A DNA stretch of 64,000 bases from Nocardia brasiliensis ATCC 700358 (GTDB taxonomy: Bacteria; Actinomycetota; Actinomycetes; Mycobacteriales; Mycobacteriaceae): NCBI RefSeq assembly GCF_000250675.2, contig NC_018681.1:1488001-1552000 (forward strand). Reading direction: 5' to 3'. Positions 25,395 to 33,600 of the stretch are shown one piece after another. Positions within the stretch are counted from its first letter, which is position 1. The number at the start of each line of letters is the position of its first letter. The notes under the pieces were generated by a model, which saw only the letters and a list, made by a program, of their open reading frames with translations, was not told the DNA's origin and did no database searches. A program made the position numbers and the translations under genes.

Positions 25395-25408
25395 CTATGC
25401 ATGCATAG
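25395..25408. promoter_or_regulatory. 14-bp perfect palindrome, candidate LysR operator
   Basis: CTATGCATGCATAG lies between the divergent TDT and LysR start codons, 9 bp before the LysR ATG. Length, symmetry and A/T-rich ends suit a LysR recognition element, though the usual T-N11-A core is not exact. Confidence 0.5.
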
Positions 25409-25417
25409 ACTCGTTCT

Positions 25418-26326
25418 ATGCCCCTGTCCCCGCGTGTGCCCGACCTGGCCGCCCTCGACCTGCTGCTTTCGGTGATCGAGCTGGGCAGCCTCGGCCGCGC
25501 CGCGCAGCAGCACGGCATCAGCCAGCCGTCCGCGTCCTCGCGCATCCGGTATCTGGAGCAACTGGTCGGGGTGCCCGTGCTGGAGCGCAGTACCCTCGGT
25601 TCCCGCCCCACCCCGGCCGGTTCGCTCATCGCCGAATGGGCCAGGGCCGTGGTGCGCGCGGCCGAGCAGCTCGACGCCGGGATCGGCACGCTCCGCGCGG
25701 AACGCGCGTCACACCTGCGCGTGGCGGCGAGCCAGACCATCGCCGAATATCTGTTCCCCGGCTGGCTCATGCAACTGCGGGCCTGCGCGCCCGACACCGC
25801 CATCGCGCTCGAATCCGGTAACTCGGTCGAGGTCGCGCAGCAGGTGCTCGACAGCAAGGCGGCCATCGGATTCGTCGAGAGCCCACAGAGTTTCCGCGGT
25901 CTGGAGTCGCACGCGGTCGCGACCGACCGGCTCGTCGTGGTGGTCGCGCCCGCGCATCGCTGGGCGCGGCGCGGCGCGGTCGGCCTCGCCGAACTCGCCG
26001 AAACCCCGCTGATCCAACGGGAAGCGGGCTCGGGCACCCGAAACTGGTTCGAGCACGCGGTAACTCGGCGGTTACCGGGATGGACACCGGGCGTCGCCTT
26101 GGAACTGTCGTCGACGACGGCCATCAAGACGGCCGTCGCCTCGGGGGCGGGCCCGGCGGTGCTCAGCTCGCTGGCTGTCGCCGCCGAACTCGGCGCGGGC
26201 ACCCTGGCCTCACCCACCGTCACCGACCTCGACCTGACCCGCACGCTGCGCGCGGTCTGGCCCACCGGCCATCGGCTCACCGGACCCGCACGCGAGCTCT
26301 ACACGATCGCCCGCCGCAGCAGCTGA
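25418..26326 (+). CDS. LysR family transcriptional regulator
   Basis: A 302-residue LysR regulator with HTH LGSLGRAAQQHGISQPSASS and a downstream effector-binding domain (HLRVAASQTIAEYLFPGWLM, then DRLVVVVAPAHRWARR). It resembles CysL/CbbR-like regulators. It is transcribed away from the TDT transporter, its most likely target, with a 14-bp palindrome in the 70-bp shared promoter. It ends 18 bp before the convergent PhoU-like gene. Confidence 0.9.
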   Translation: MPLSPRVPDLAALDLLLSVIELGSLGRAAQQHGISQPSASSRIRYLEQLVGVPVLERSTLGSRPTPAGSLIAEWARAVVRAAEQLDAGIGTLRAERASHLRVAASQTIAEYLFPGWLMQLRACAPDTAIALESGNSVEVAQQVLDSKAAIGFVESPQSFRGLESHAVATDRLVVVVAPAHRWARRGAVGLAELAETPLIQREAGSGTRNWFEHAVTRRLPGWTPGVALELSSTTAIKTAVASGAGPAVLSSLAVAAELGAGTLASPTVTDLDLTRTLRAVWPTGHRLTGPARELYTIARRSS

Positions 26327-26344
26327 GCGCCGATGCGCGGTAGC

Positions 26345-27046
26345 TCAGGCCGAATCGGCGGGTTGGGCGGTCGGCGGCACACCGGTGTCGAGAAAACGGA
26401 TCAGCCGATCGATCCGGGCGGTGTGATCGACGCAGCGCTCGAGCTGGTTGGCGAGCAGTGCGAGGGTGATCGCCGACGTGGTCGGCTGCGCCGACACCGG
26501 ATCGGCCAGGGCCGTATGCAGTCGCTGATGCAGTGCTTCCATCGCTTGACTGCCCGATTCCGGTTCGGTGCCCGATTCCTGACGACCGGTCGCGACGGCC
26601 GCGCCGGTCGCCGCGGTGCGAGCGGCCGCGAGCCTGCCCATCGCGGCGAGAATGTCCAGCACCGCTTGCGGCGCAACATGTCCCGGATGGCTCTGATACA
26701 CCTGATCGGCGACCTTGCTCACCAGGGTGCCGATGCCGGACAGTTCGGTCGCGATCTGAATGGCGGTGACCACGTGGCGCAGGTCGCGGGCGACCGGCGC
26801 CTGCAAGGCGAGCAGGACGACGGTTCTCGCCTCGCACGCGCCGTACATCCCCTGTAGCTGTTCGTCGAGTGCGAACACCTCGTAGGTCGCGGTGAGGTCC
26901 GCCCCGACGAGCGCGTCGGTCATCCGCTCGGTAGCGTCGTGAGTGAGTCGGCACATGAGCGTCAGATCATTGGTCAAAGCGACGAGCTCGCGAGTGAACT
27001 GGGTTCGCACGCGCAAATTCTCGCCCATATCTGCGCGTCTGGGCAC
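26345..27046 (-). CDS. phoU: PhoU-like phosphate signalling protein
   Basis: A 233-residue helical protein with two PhoU repeats. The first contains FTRELVALTNDLTLMCRLTHDA and LLALQAPVARDLRHVVTAIQ, the conserved acidic/LQxPxARDLR core. PhoU proteins link the Pst phosphate transporter to the SenX3/PhoR-type kinase and tune phosphate uptake. The GTG at 27046 is chosen because AGGGGA lies 5 bp upstream; ATG 27028 is an alternative. No pst genes are adjacent, so this is a stand-alone paralogue of a kind common in mycobacteria and nocardiae. Confidence 0.85.
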   Translation of the reverse strand: MPRRADMGENLRVRTQFTRELVALTNDLTLMCRLTHDATERMTDALVGADLTATYEVFALDEQLQGMYGACEARTVVLLALQAPVARDLRHVVTAIQIATELSGIGTLVSKVADQVYQSHPGHVAPQAVLDILAAMGRLAAARTAATGAAVATGRQESGTEPESGSQAMEALHQRLHTALADPVSAQPTTSAITLALLANQLERCVDHTARIDRLIRFLDTGVPPTAQPADSA

Positions 27047-27152
27047 ATGAATCCCCTGTCGGCCACGAATTGACCGCCTATATGATGCCGACTCGGTACC
27101 CGCGCGTCGCGAATACGACCGAGTATTCGACCGCAGCTGGCAGGATTGAGCT

Positions 27153-27956
27153 GTGCAGCGCGATGTGTCGGCTCATCTGGAGGTGGCGGTCACCGCGCCG
27201 ACGACCCTGGAATTCCAGATCGCCGCGGCCCGGCACCCGAATCTGGAGTTGAACGAATCGCTGGTGTTCGAGCTCGACGGCCGGTCGGTCACGCCGTGGG
27301 AGATTTTCGGGCCGCACGGCACCCGGATCCACAAATTCGCGGTCGGCCCGGGCACCCTGCGCGTCCGTTACTCCGCGACCGTGCTCGGCACCGCGCTGCC
27401 GGACAGTCCGTCCGATTACGATCTCGCGCTGTATCTGCGCCCCAGCCGATTCGCCGAATCGGACAAGCTGCTCGGCTTCGCCAACACCGAATTCGGTTCG
27501 GCCACACCGAGCGCGCAACTGGCCGCCGAGGTGTCGGCGTGGGTCGGCCGGCGGATCCGCTATGTCGCCGGCAGCAGCGACCCCATCGACGGTGCGGTGG
27601 AGACGCTGCTGTCCGGTGCGGGCGTGTGCCGTGATTTCGCGCATCTGGTCGTCGCGCTGTTGCGCGCGGTCAAGGTGCCGGCCCGGGTGGTGTCGGTTTA
27701 CGCGCCGGGCTGTATGCCGATGGATTTCCACGCGGTCGCCGAGGCCTATGTCGACGGGGCCTGGCGCGCCTTCGACGCCACCGGCCTGGCTCCGCGGTCC
27801 ACGCTGGTGCGCATCGCCACCGGCCGCGACGCTTCCGACGTGGCCTTTCTCGACAATCACGGCGGCGAGATCGGGGTGAACAGCCTTCAGATCAACGCGA
27901 CTGTCGACGGTTTCCTCCCGTTCGACGACAACGTCACCCCGACCTCGGTCTGGTGA
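27153..27956 (+). CDS. Transglutaminase-like cysteine protease/amidase
   Basis: A 267-residue protein with an N-terminal beta-rich Tgl_N-like domain (about 1-100) and a C-terminal transglutaminase core. The catalytic triad is Cys159 (GAGVCRDFAHL), His193 (MDFHAVAEAYV) and Asp208 (AFDATG). Such proteins hydrolyse or cross-link amides and are often found with circularly permuted ATP-grasp genes, but no such partner is present here. The start is GTG. It converges on the FG-GAP protein with 6 bp between stop codons. Confidence 0.88.
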   Translation: MQRDVSAHLEVAVTAPTTLEFQIAAARHPNLELNESLVFELDGRSVTPWEIFGPHGTRIHKFAVGPGTLRVRYSATVLGTALPDSPSDYDLALYLRPSRFAESDKLLGFANTEFGSATPSAQLAAEVSAWVGRRIRYVAGSSDPIDGAVETLLSGAGVCRDFAHLVVALLRAVKVPARVVSVYAPGCMPMDFHAVAEAYVDGAWRAFDATGLAPRSTLVRIATGRDASDVAFLDNHGGEIGVNSLQINATVDGFLPFDDNVTPTSVW

Positions 27957-27962
27957 CCTCGC

Positions 27963-29108
27963 TCAGCTGATGTTCTTCAGGAACGACACGGCGTTCGCGC
28001 TGCCGGCCACCACGATGTCCAGCTTGCCGTCGCCGTCGTAGTCGGCGACCGCGGGTGTCTGCGGCTGTGCCGTGACGTCGAATTCGCCGGTCTTGCTGAT
28101 GGATCCGCCGGTGCCGGCGAAGATCACCATCTTCGAGTTGAGCACCGCCGACATCGCGGCGTCGAGCTTGCCGTCCTTGTCGAAGTCGGCGACCGCGATG
28201 CTGGTCGGGCCGAGTCCCGACAGCGCGACCCGGTCGGTCTTCTTGAATCCGCCCTGACCGTTCGACAGCAGCAGCGTGGTGCTGAAGGAGAACGAGTCGG
28301 CGGAGATGACATCGTCGATTCCGTCACCGTCGAAGTCACCGGCTCGGACGTCCTCGGTGATCAGCCCGGAGGTGCTCGCGTCGCGGCGGGCGAAGCTGCC
28401 GTCGCCGTTGCCGGTGAAGATCTGCACCTGCTGCAACACGGTGTTGTTGATCGCGAGGTCTATCTTGTTGTCCGAGTTGAACTTTCCGACGGTGAAGGCC
28501 GACGGAGTGCCCAGTACCGAGCTGGTCGATCCGCCGTCGAGGGTGCCGTCGCCCTTGCCGATCCAGGTCTTCACACCGGTGGGCACCAGGCTGAGCACGT
28601 CGGCCTTGCCGTCGCCGTTGGCGTCGGCGACGATCACTTCCTGTTGTGCGCCTTCGAGTGTCGTGTACTTCTTCGCGGCGGCGAAGGTGCCGTTACCGTT
28701 GTTCAGGAAGGTCGCGATGGTCGTCCAGGCCTGCGCGACGACGTCGGGTTTGCCGTCCCCGTTCAGGTCGCCCGCCGCCACCGCGCCGAATCCGATGCCG
28801 ACATCACCCACCCTGGTGCCGCTGTTGAATTTGCCGTCCCCCTTGCCGGTCATCAGGATCGGCCCCGCCCCTTGGAAATCGGCCGCGACGATATCGGCTT
28901 TGCCGTCGCCGTTGAAGTCGGCCGTGACCGTACCGATCGGCGACGGGCCCGGTCCCCATGACGGAAACTGGCCGCCGGAAGGGGAATCCACCTTCGGTGC
29001 GAAGTTGATCGCTCCCGCGGCCTGAGCGGAAGCGGGAAAGGCTAGACAGAGTGCGGCTGCGGCCGCGGCGATGACGACGCCGCGCGGACGGAGGGATGCA
29101 GTAGGCAT
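27963..29108 (-). CDS. Secreted FG-GAP/VCBS repeat protein, seven-bladed propeller
   Basis: A 381-residue exported protein. A signal peptide (VVIAAAAAALCLAFPASAQA) is followed by seven calcium-loop repeats of the DxNxDGxxD kind: DFNGDGKAD, DLNGDGKPD, DANGDGKAD, a degenerate KFNSDNKID, DFDGDGIDD, DFDKDGKLD and DYDGDGKLD. Seven copies at roughly 50-residue spacing predict a complete integrin-alpha-like beta-propeller. No enzymatic domain is seen. It may be an extracellular adhesion or binding protein. AGGAC precedes the ATG. Confidence 0.88.
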   Translation of the reverse strand: MPTASLRPRGVVIAAAAAALCLAFPASAQAAGAINFAPKVDSPSGGQFPSWGPGPSPIGTVTADFNGDGKADIVAADFQGAGPILMTGKGDGKFNSGTRVGDVGIGFGAVAAGDLNGDGKPDVVAQAWTTIATFLNNGNGTFAAAKKYTTLEGAQQEVIVADANGDGKADVLSLVPTGVKTWIGKGDGTLDGGSTSSVLGTPSAFTVGKFNSDNKIDLAINNTVLQQVQIFTGNGDGSFARRDASTSGLITEDVRAGDFDGDGIDDVISADSFSFSTTLLLSNGQGGFKKTDRVALSGLGPTSIAVADFDKDGKLDAAMSAVLNSKMVIFAGTGGSISKTGEFDVTAQPQTPAVADYDGDGKLDIVVAGSANAVSFLKNIS

Positions 29109-29363
29109 GAGATGTCCTGGTGTACTGAGAGTAATGCGGGGGACCAGGACTCTATGGCGCGTATCACATTCGGAATGCCGTATTTTCGGCAATTCGTGGG
29201 ATTGCCGGATCTGCGGGTGATCCTTTCCGGCACTGTGCCCAAAACGCTTTTCGCACAGTGCACGACCCGCGGTCGGTGGATCGGACACGATGCCCAATCG
29301 CCGTACTGCGTTCGCACACTTGCCGGTGCTACCGTCGCCGCATGCGCGCCGACCTGGACCAGC

Positions 29364-30446
29364 TCAGCCCTGGTCCTTGGCGCACTTCGACCAGAACTTG
29401 AACGGGCCCTGGATGTTCCAGGAGCTCTGCGCCCGGGCGACGGCTTTGTCCTGGGCTTCGCCGATGGTGACGCCCCAGTCCGAACCCCAGCCGTCGTTCT
29501 GGCCGAACGCGAACGCGACGCAGCCGTCCTTCGACCAGACCGGCTCCTGGCAAGTCGGGCCGCAGGCGAGCTGCGCCTTCGCGGACGCGGCTTCCTGGCT
29601 GAGTGTGCTTGTGGCCCAGTGCACCTCGCTGGACGCCTCGTTGTAGGTCGCGGCGATCCACGTGGTCGTGACCTTGGGTGTGGTGGTCGGCGGTGTGGTG
29701 GACGCCGGCGGCACCTTGGCGCTGGGCCGGGTGCTCGGCGTCCCGGACGAGTCGATGGAACCCGCGGCGGACTGGCTGGTGGTGGCGCTCGCGCTCCGCT
29801 CGTAGCGGTCCTGCTTCTCGTTGTTCTTCCACACCTTCAGCCCGATGATGCCGGCGATCACGAGCACGGTGAACAGCACCGAACCGATTGCGGCGAGGAT
29901 CTTTCCGCCGCCGCCGCCGCCACCGCCCGACCCGGAACCGCCGGGCCCGTACTGCGGGGGGTATTGGCCGGGCGGGGGACCGGGCGGGAACCCGCCCTGC
30001 TGCGGCGCGAACTGTTGCGGCGCTTGCTGATACTGCGGTTGTTGATACTGCGGAGGCTGCTGCTGGTACTGCGGCACCGACGGATACTGCTGTCCCTGCT
30101 GCCCATAGGGCTGACCGTACTGCGGCTGGCCCATCGGGTTGAGCAGGGTGGGATCCGCGGGCGGCGCCTGCTGGTAGGCGGGATCGGCCTGGCTGACGGG
30201 GTTGAGCAGGGTCGGATCCGACGGCGGCACCGGGTGGTAGCCGGGATCGGGCCGGCTCATCGGGTTGAGCAGCGTGGGATCGGCGGGTGGTACCTGCTGG
30301 TATCCCGGACCGGAGTGATGCGCCGGATTCAGCATCGTCGGATCCGAACGCTGCTGGTCGGGAGCCTGCTGTCCGCCCTCGGCCGGTTTCGGCTGAGCGT
30401 TCGGGTCGTAAGGCTGCCCGGGGTACTGGCCGGGTGGGTATGACAT
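29364..30446 (-). CDS. Gln/Pro-rich membrane protein with DPTLLNP repeats and DUF4189 domain
   Basis: A 360-residue protein in three parts. Residues 1-180 are low-complexity (Gln, Pro, Tyr, Gly) and contain four DPT(L/M)LNP motifs about 21 residues apart. A single membrane helix follows (ILAAIGSVLFTVLVIAGIIG). The extracytoplasmic part has a Ser/Thr/Pro linker and a C-terminal DUF4189 domain with four cysteines (ACGPTC, DGC, KC), likely disulfide-bonded, and EASSEVHWATSTLSQEAA at its start. The repeats place threonine in an acidic-Pro context on the cytoplasmic side, which suggests phosphorylation by a Ser/Thr kinase; that is inference. Function is unknown. Confidence 0.8.
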   Translation of the reverse strand: MSYPPGQYPGQPYDPNAQPKPAEGGQQAPDQQRSDPTMLNPAHHSGPGYQQVPPADPTLLNPMSRPDPGYHPVPPSDPTLLNPVSQADPAYQQAPPADPTLLNPMGQPQYGQPYGQQGQQYPSVPQYQQQPPQYQQPQYQQAPQQFAPQQGGFPPGPPPGQYPPQYGPGGSGSGGGGGGGGKILAAIGSVLFTVLVIAGIIGLKVWKNNEKQDRYERSASATTSQSAAGSIDSSGTPSTRPSAKVPPASTTPPTTTPKVTTTWIAATYNEASSEVHWATSTLSQEAASAKAQLACGPTCQEPVWSKDGCVAFAFGQNDGWGSDWGVTIGEAQDKAVARAQSSWNIQGPFKFWSKCAKDQG

Positions 30447-30687
30447 GAGCTCCCGCTGCTGGTCGTCTCGATACAGGCGGAGCCAGGGTATCGGCTCGCC
30501 GTCAGGGAATCTGCCCCCGCCAATGGGGGCACGAATTATCAGGCCGAGCTGAAAGTACCCGCTGCCGACCCGGGATGCGTAGACCTGGGATGAATGCTCG
30601 GGCGGCGCGGAAGAAATCGGTCTCTGCCGATGTCATACCCTCCGGTGACCCGAGCGGGTCCGCAGACCGCACATGACTGGAGGGTGT

Positions 30688-31095
30688 ATGACGACGTACG
30701 AGATCCCGGAGAAGGCTCGCGACCTGCTGGAGCGTCCGATCTACGCGAGCCTGGGCACCACCCGGCCGGACGGCGCGCCGCAGGTGAACCCGATGTGGTT
30801 CGTGTGGGACGGCGAGTACATCTGGTTCACCCACACCAACTTTCGGCAGAAGTTCAAGAACCTGGCCCAGGAGCCGCGCGTCTCGATCTCGATCTTCGAC
30901 CCGGACAATCCCTACCGCTACATCGAGGTGCGCGGTGTGGTCGACCATGTCGACGACGATCCCGAGGGCGCCCTCTACAGCCGCCTGGCCGAACGCTATG
31001 GTCGCGGCCCCGTGGTACCGCCGGACGCGAAGGACCGAGTGGCCATCGCGGTCCGGCCGACGGGCGCGAGCGGGTACGCCCTGCAGGACCACTGA
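30688..31095 (+). CDS. PPOX-class F420/FMN-dependent oxidoreductase-like protein
   Basis: A 135-residue split-barrel protein of the pyridoxamine-5'-phosphate-oxidase-like family: ASLGTTRPDGAPQVNPMWFV (cofactor-phosphate-binding strand), FTHTNFRQKFKNLAQEPRVS, and the C-terminal YRYIEVRGVVDHVDDDP. Actinobacterial members typically use F420 or bind heme or biliverdin. GGAGGG lies just before the ATG at 30688. It stands alone on the plus strand between the DUF4189 gene and the antiporter. Confidence 0.85.
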   Translation: MTTYEIPEKARDLLERPIYASLGTTRPDGAPQVNPMWFVWDGEYIWFTHTNFRQKFKNLAQEPRVSISIFDPDNPYRYIEVRGVVDHVDDDPEGALYSRLAERYGRGPVVPPDAKDRVAIAVRPTGASGYALQDH

Positions 31096-31199
31096 TCCGT
31101 ACCCTCTCGGCCTCGGACCGGGGCCGGGAGGGCGTGCCGAAAACGGCAAATCGCCCACCAGTACCGCTCTGACCTGTGTGCGGATCGTTTGCTGCAACG

Positions 31200-32300
31200 A
31201 TGGATCTCATGATCCGTGTGTTGACCGAACGCTGGACCTTCGTCATTCCACTGCTCGCCGCCGTCGCCTTGGCACTGACCTGGGGGCGAAGTCTGTCCGG
31301 TGTGGCGGTGATCGTGGTGGCCGCCGCCCTCATCGGCGCGGTGCTCGCGGCGGTGTATCACGCGGAGGTGGTCGCGCACCGGGTCGGTGAACCGTTCGGG
31401 TCGCTGGTGCTCGCGGTCGCGGTGACCGTCATCGAGGTCGCGCTCATCGTCACGCTCATGATCTCCGGCGGCGACAAGGCCGCCTCGCTGGCGAGGGACA
31501 CCGTGTTCGCCGCGGTGATGATCACCTGCAACGGCATCGTCGGTCTGGCGCTGCTGGTCGGTGCGCTGCGCCGACGGGTCGCGGTGTTCAACGCCGAAGG
31601 CACCGGCGCCGCACTGGCCACCGTGGCGACGCTGGCCACGCTCAGCCTCGTGCTGCCGACCTTCACCACCAGCACGCCGGGGCCGGAGTTCTCCGCCGCG
31701 CAGCTGGCCTTCGCCGCGGTCGCCTCGCTCGCGCTGTACGGGTTGTTCGTCATGGTGCAGACGGTCCGGCACCCCGACGACTTCCTCCCGGTCGAGGGCG
31801 ACGGCGTGGTGACCGACGACGACGCGCACGAAACGCGGCCGACCGCCAAGGCTGCGCTGCTCAGTCTCTTGCTGCTGTTCGTCGCGCTGGTGTGCGTGGT
31901 CGGGCTGGCCAAGGTCGTCTCCCCGTCCATCGAATCGGCCGTGGCCTCGGCCGGCCTGCCGCCCTCGGCGGTCGGTGTGGTGATCGCGCTGCTGGTGTTG
32001 CTGCCGGAGACGCTCGCCGCGTTCAACGCGGCCCGCCGGGATCGGGTGCAGATCAGCCTCAATCTCGCCCTCGGTTCGGCCATGGCCAGTATCGGCCTGA
32101 CCATTCCGGTGATCGCGGTGGCGACGATCTGGCTGGACGGTCCGCTGGTGCTCGGGCTGGGCGCCACCCAGATGGTGCTGCTCGGCTTGACCGTGGTCGT
32201 CGGCACGCTCACCGTGGTGCCCGGCCGGGCCACGCTACTGCAGGGCGGGGTGCATCTGGCCCTGTTCTCGGCCTTCGTTTTCCTGGCCGCCAGCCCGTAG
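31200..32300 (+). CDS. Calcium/proton antiporter (CaCA family, ChaA-like)
   Basis: A 366-residue membrane protein with about eleven helices and two alpha-repeats carrying the family acidic residues: HRVGEPFGSLVLAVAVTVIE in the first half and VIALLVLLPETLAAFNAARR in the second. This is the ChaA/ionic transporter y4hA branch of the Ca2+:cation antiporters, which exports Ca2+ (and Na+) in exchange for protons. A long hydrophilic acidic loop (VEGDGVVTDDDAHE) separates the halves. The ATG at 31200 is preferred; a GTG at 31176 is possible. No ribosome-binding site is clear for either. Confidence 0.85.
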   Translation: MDLMIRVLTERWTFVIPLLAAVALALTWGRSLSGVAVIVVAAALIGAVLAAVYHAEVVAHRVGEPFGSLVLAVAVTVIEVALIVTLMISGGDKAASLARDTVFAAVMITCNGIVGLALLVGALRRRVAVFNAEGTGAALATVATLATLSLVLPTFTTSTPGPEFSAAQLAFAAVASLALYGLFVMVQTVRHPDDFLPVEGDGVVTDDDAHETRPTAKAALLSLLLLFVALVCVVGLAKVVSPSIESAVASAGLPPSAVGVVIALLVLLPETLAAFNAARRDRVQISLNLALGSAMASIGLTIPVIAVATIWLDGPLVLGLGATQMVLLGLTVVVGTLTVVPGRATLLQGGVHLALFSAFVFLAASP

Positions 32301-32485
32301 GGATGTGACTCGACTCACCCGCGGCCGGTCTTCCGCTGCGCCGGTTCGTCCCGTTCTGGGTTTTCGGTCTTTCCTGCCGGGTGTGCTGACTGTTGTCCGA
32401 CTCGGGTCGTTCGGTCGAAAATTCGGTCGTCCGGCTTGTCTTTTTCGCTGAACTTCCGGTTCCTGTGACCGTGTCGTTATCTTGC

Positions 32486-32504
32486 TTAGTGTTAGCTGAG
32501 CTAA
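32486..32504. promoter_or_regulatory. IdeR/DtxR-box-like 19-mer
   Basis: TTAGTGTTAGCTGAGCTAA agrees with the consensus TTAGGTTAGGCTAACCTAA at 13 of 19 positions, including both outer TTAG and CTAA ends. Its inner TTAGC-tga-GCTAA dyad is perfect. An iron regulator or another dimeric repressor could bind. Confidence 0.35.
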
Positions 32505-32584
32505 GTGGCGTGGATCACCGTGATAGCCGATCTGTGCTGATAACTCGTTTCAGAACGGGGATTTACTTCCAAGTTGAGCCTTTG

Positions 32585-32597
32585 ACCTGCGGCAGGT
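32585..32597. promoter_or_regulatory. Perfect inverted repeat ACCTGC-g-GCAGGT
   Basis: A 13-bp dyad with a single central base, 155 bp before the first mce gene. The binding factor is not identified. Confidence 0.4.
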
Positions 32598-32657
32598 GCT
32601 AGCTGTCAGCAAGCGTTTTAGAGGCGATGCTCACACCGTGACCAGCTTTACTGTTAC

Positions 32658-32673
32658 CTATCGTCACCGATAG
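32658..32673. promoter_or_regulatory. Perfect inverted repeat CTATCG-tcac-CGATAG
   Basis: Six-base perfect arms with a 4-base spacer, about 80 bp upstream of the first permease start. It is well placed to act near or downstream of the transcription start as an operator. Confidence 0.4.
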
Positions 32674-32751
32674 CTTCATGGTGGCAGTGACGCCCATCAT
32701 GGAGAGTGCGATTTTGAAACTCGAGACACACCTGTTCGGCCGGGGCCCCGC

Positions 32752-33597
32752 GTGGCACCGGTGACCCGGGCTCGCTCGAGCGCCTCTGCCGTCCGCGTCG
32801 TCCGCAAGAACTTCTCCGACACGGTCGTCTCGTCACTGCGCACCTTCGGCCGCGCGGTGGATATCGCACGCGAATCGGCGACCGGCGCGGTCACCGGCAT
32901 CGTGCGCGGTCAGTTCCAGTGGCGGGAGGCGATCACGCAGGCGTGGCGGCTGGTGACCGTCACCGCGATTCCCGCGATCCTGATCGCGATCCCGTTCGGC
33001 GTCATCGTCTCGATCCAGGTCGGCAACCTCATCCACACCCTCGGCGCGGATTCGCTGCTCGGCGCGACCGGCGGGCTCGGCGTGATCAAACAGGGTGCGC
33101 CGCTGGCCACCGGCTTCCTGCTGGGCGGCGCGGGCGCCGCCGCGATCGCCGCGGACCTGGGCGCGCGCACGATCCGCGAGGAGATCGACGCGCTCAACAC
33201 CATGGGCATCAGTCCGGTGCCGCGCCTGGTGATTCCGCGACTGGTCGCGATGATCTTCGTCGCGCCGCTGCTCAACATCCTCATCATCTTCGTCGGCATC
33301 GTCGCGGGTTACGCGGTCGCGGTCGGCGGCCAGAACGTCACCCCGGGCAGCTACTGGGCGACCTTCGGCTCGTTCACCACCGTCGCCGACGTGTGGGTGT
33401 CGCTGCTCAAGGCGGCGCTGTTCGGCTTCCTGGTGGTGGTCATCGCCTGCCAGCGGGGGCTGGAGGCCAAGGGCGGACCGCGCGGCGTCGCCGACGCGGT
33501 GAACGCCGCGGTCGTGCTGTCGGTCGTCTCGATCGCGATCGTCAACCTGGGCGTCACCCAGGTCGTCGAGATGTTCCTGCCCACCAGGCTGGTCTGA
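32752..33597 (+). CDS. yrbEA: YrbE/MlaE-type ABC permease, first mce-operon permease
   Basis: A 281-residue MlaE-family permease with five to six membrane helices. The conserved core includes FQWREAITQAWRL, GAAAIAADLGARTIREEIDAL and GISPVPRLVIPRLVAMI; the EIDAL coupling helix is diagnostic. It pairs with the next gene to form the membrane pore of an Mce lipid importer, whose ATPase (Mkl/MceG) is encoded elsewhere in known genomes and is not in this window. The start is GTG without a strong ribosome-binding site. It begins the operon. Confidence 0.93.
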   Translation: MAPVTRARSSASAVRVVRKNFSDTVVSSLRTFGRAVDIARESATGAVTGIVRGQFQWREAITQAWRLVTVTAIPAILIAIPFGVIVSIQVGNLIHTLGADSLLGATGGLGVIKQGAPLATGFLLGGAGAAAIAADLGARTIREEIDALNTMGISPVPRLVIPRLVAMIFVAPLLNILIIFVGIVAGYAVAVGGQNVTPGSYWATFGSFTTVADVWVSLLKAALFGFLVVVIACQRGLEAKGGPRGVADAVNAAVVLSVVSIAIVNLGVTQVVEMFLPTRLV

Positions 33598-33600
33598 GCC

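Larger units (their letters stand above)
32301..32751. promoter_or_regulatory. Leader/promoter region of the mce operon
   Basis: This 451-bp gap contains no convincing gene. From about 32480 it becomes A/T-richer and holds three separate inverted repeats (32486-32504, 32585-32597, 32658-32673), the expected control region for the nine-gene operon that follows. Confidence 0.6.

Noticed and set aside
25348..26280. An N-terminal extension of the TDT transporter to 707 residues
   Set aside because: The extra part lies opposite the LysR gene, is Ser/Arg-rich and precedes a clean family start at 25347.
30502..31197. A minus-strand frame opposite the PPOX gene at 30688
   Set aside because: The PPOX frame has the conserved split-barrel motifs and a ribosome-binding site; the antisense product has neither.
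32301..32751. A KstR-type operator controlling the mce operon as in mce4
   Set aside because: I could not find the TAGAAC-N2-GTTCTA-like motif in the leader, so sterol control is not supported.
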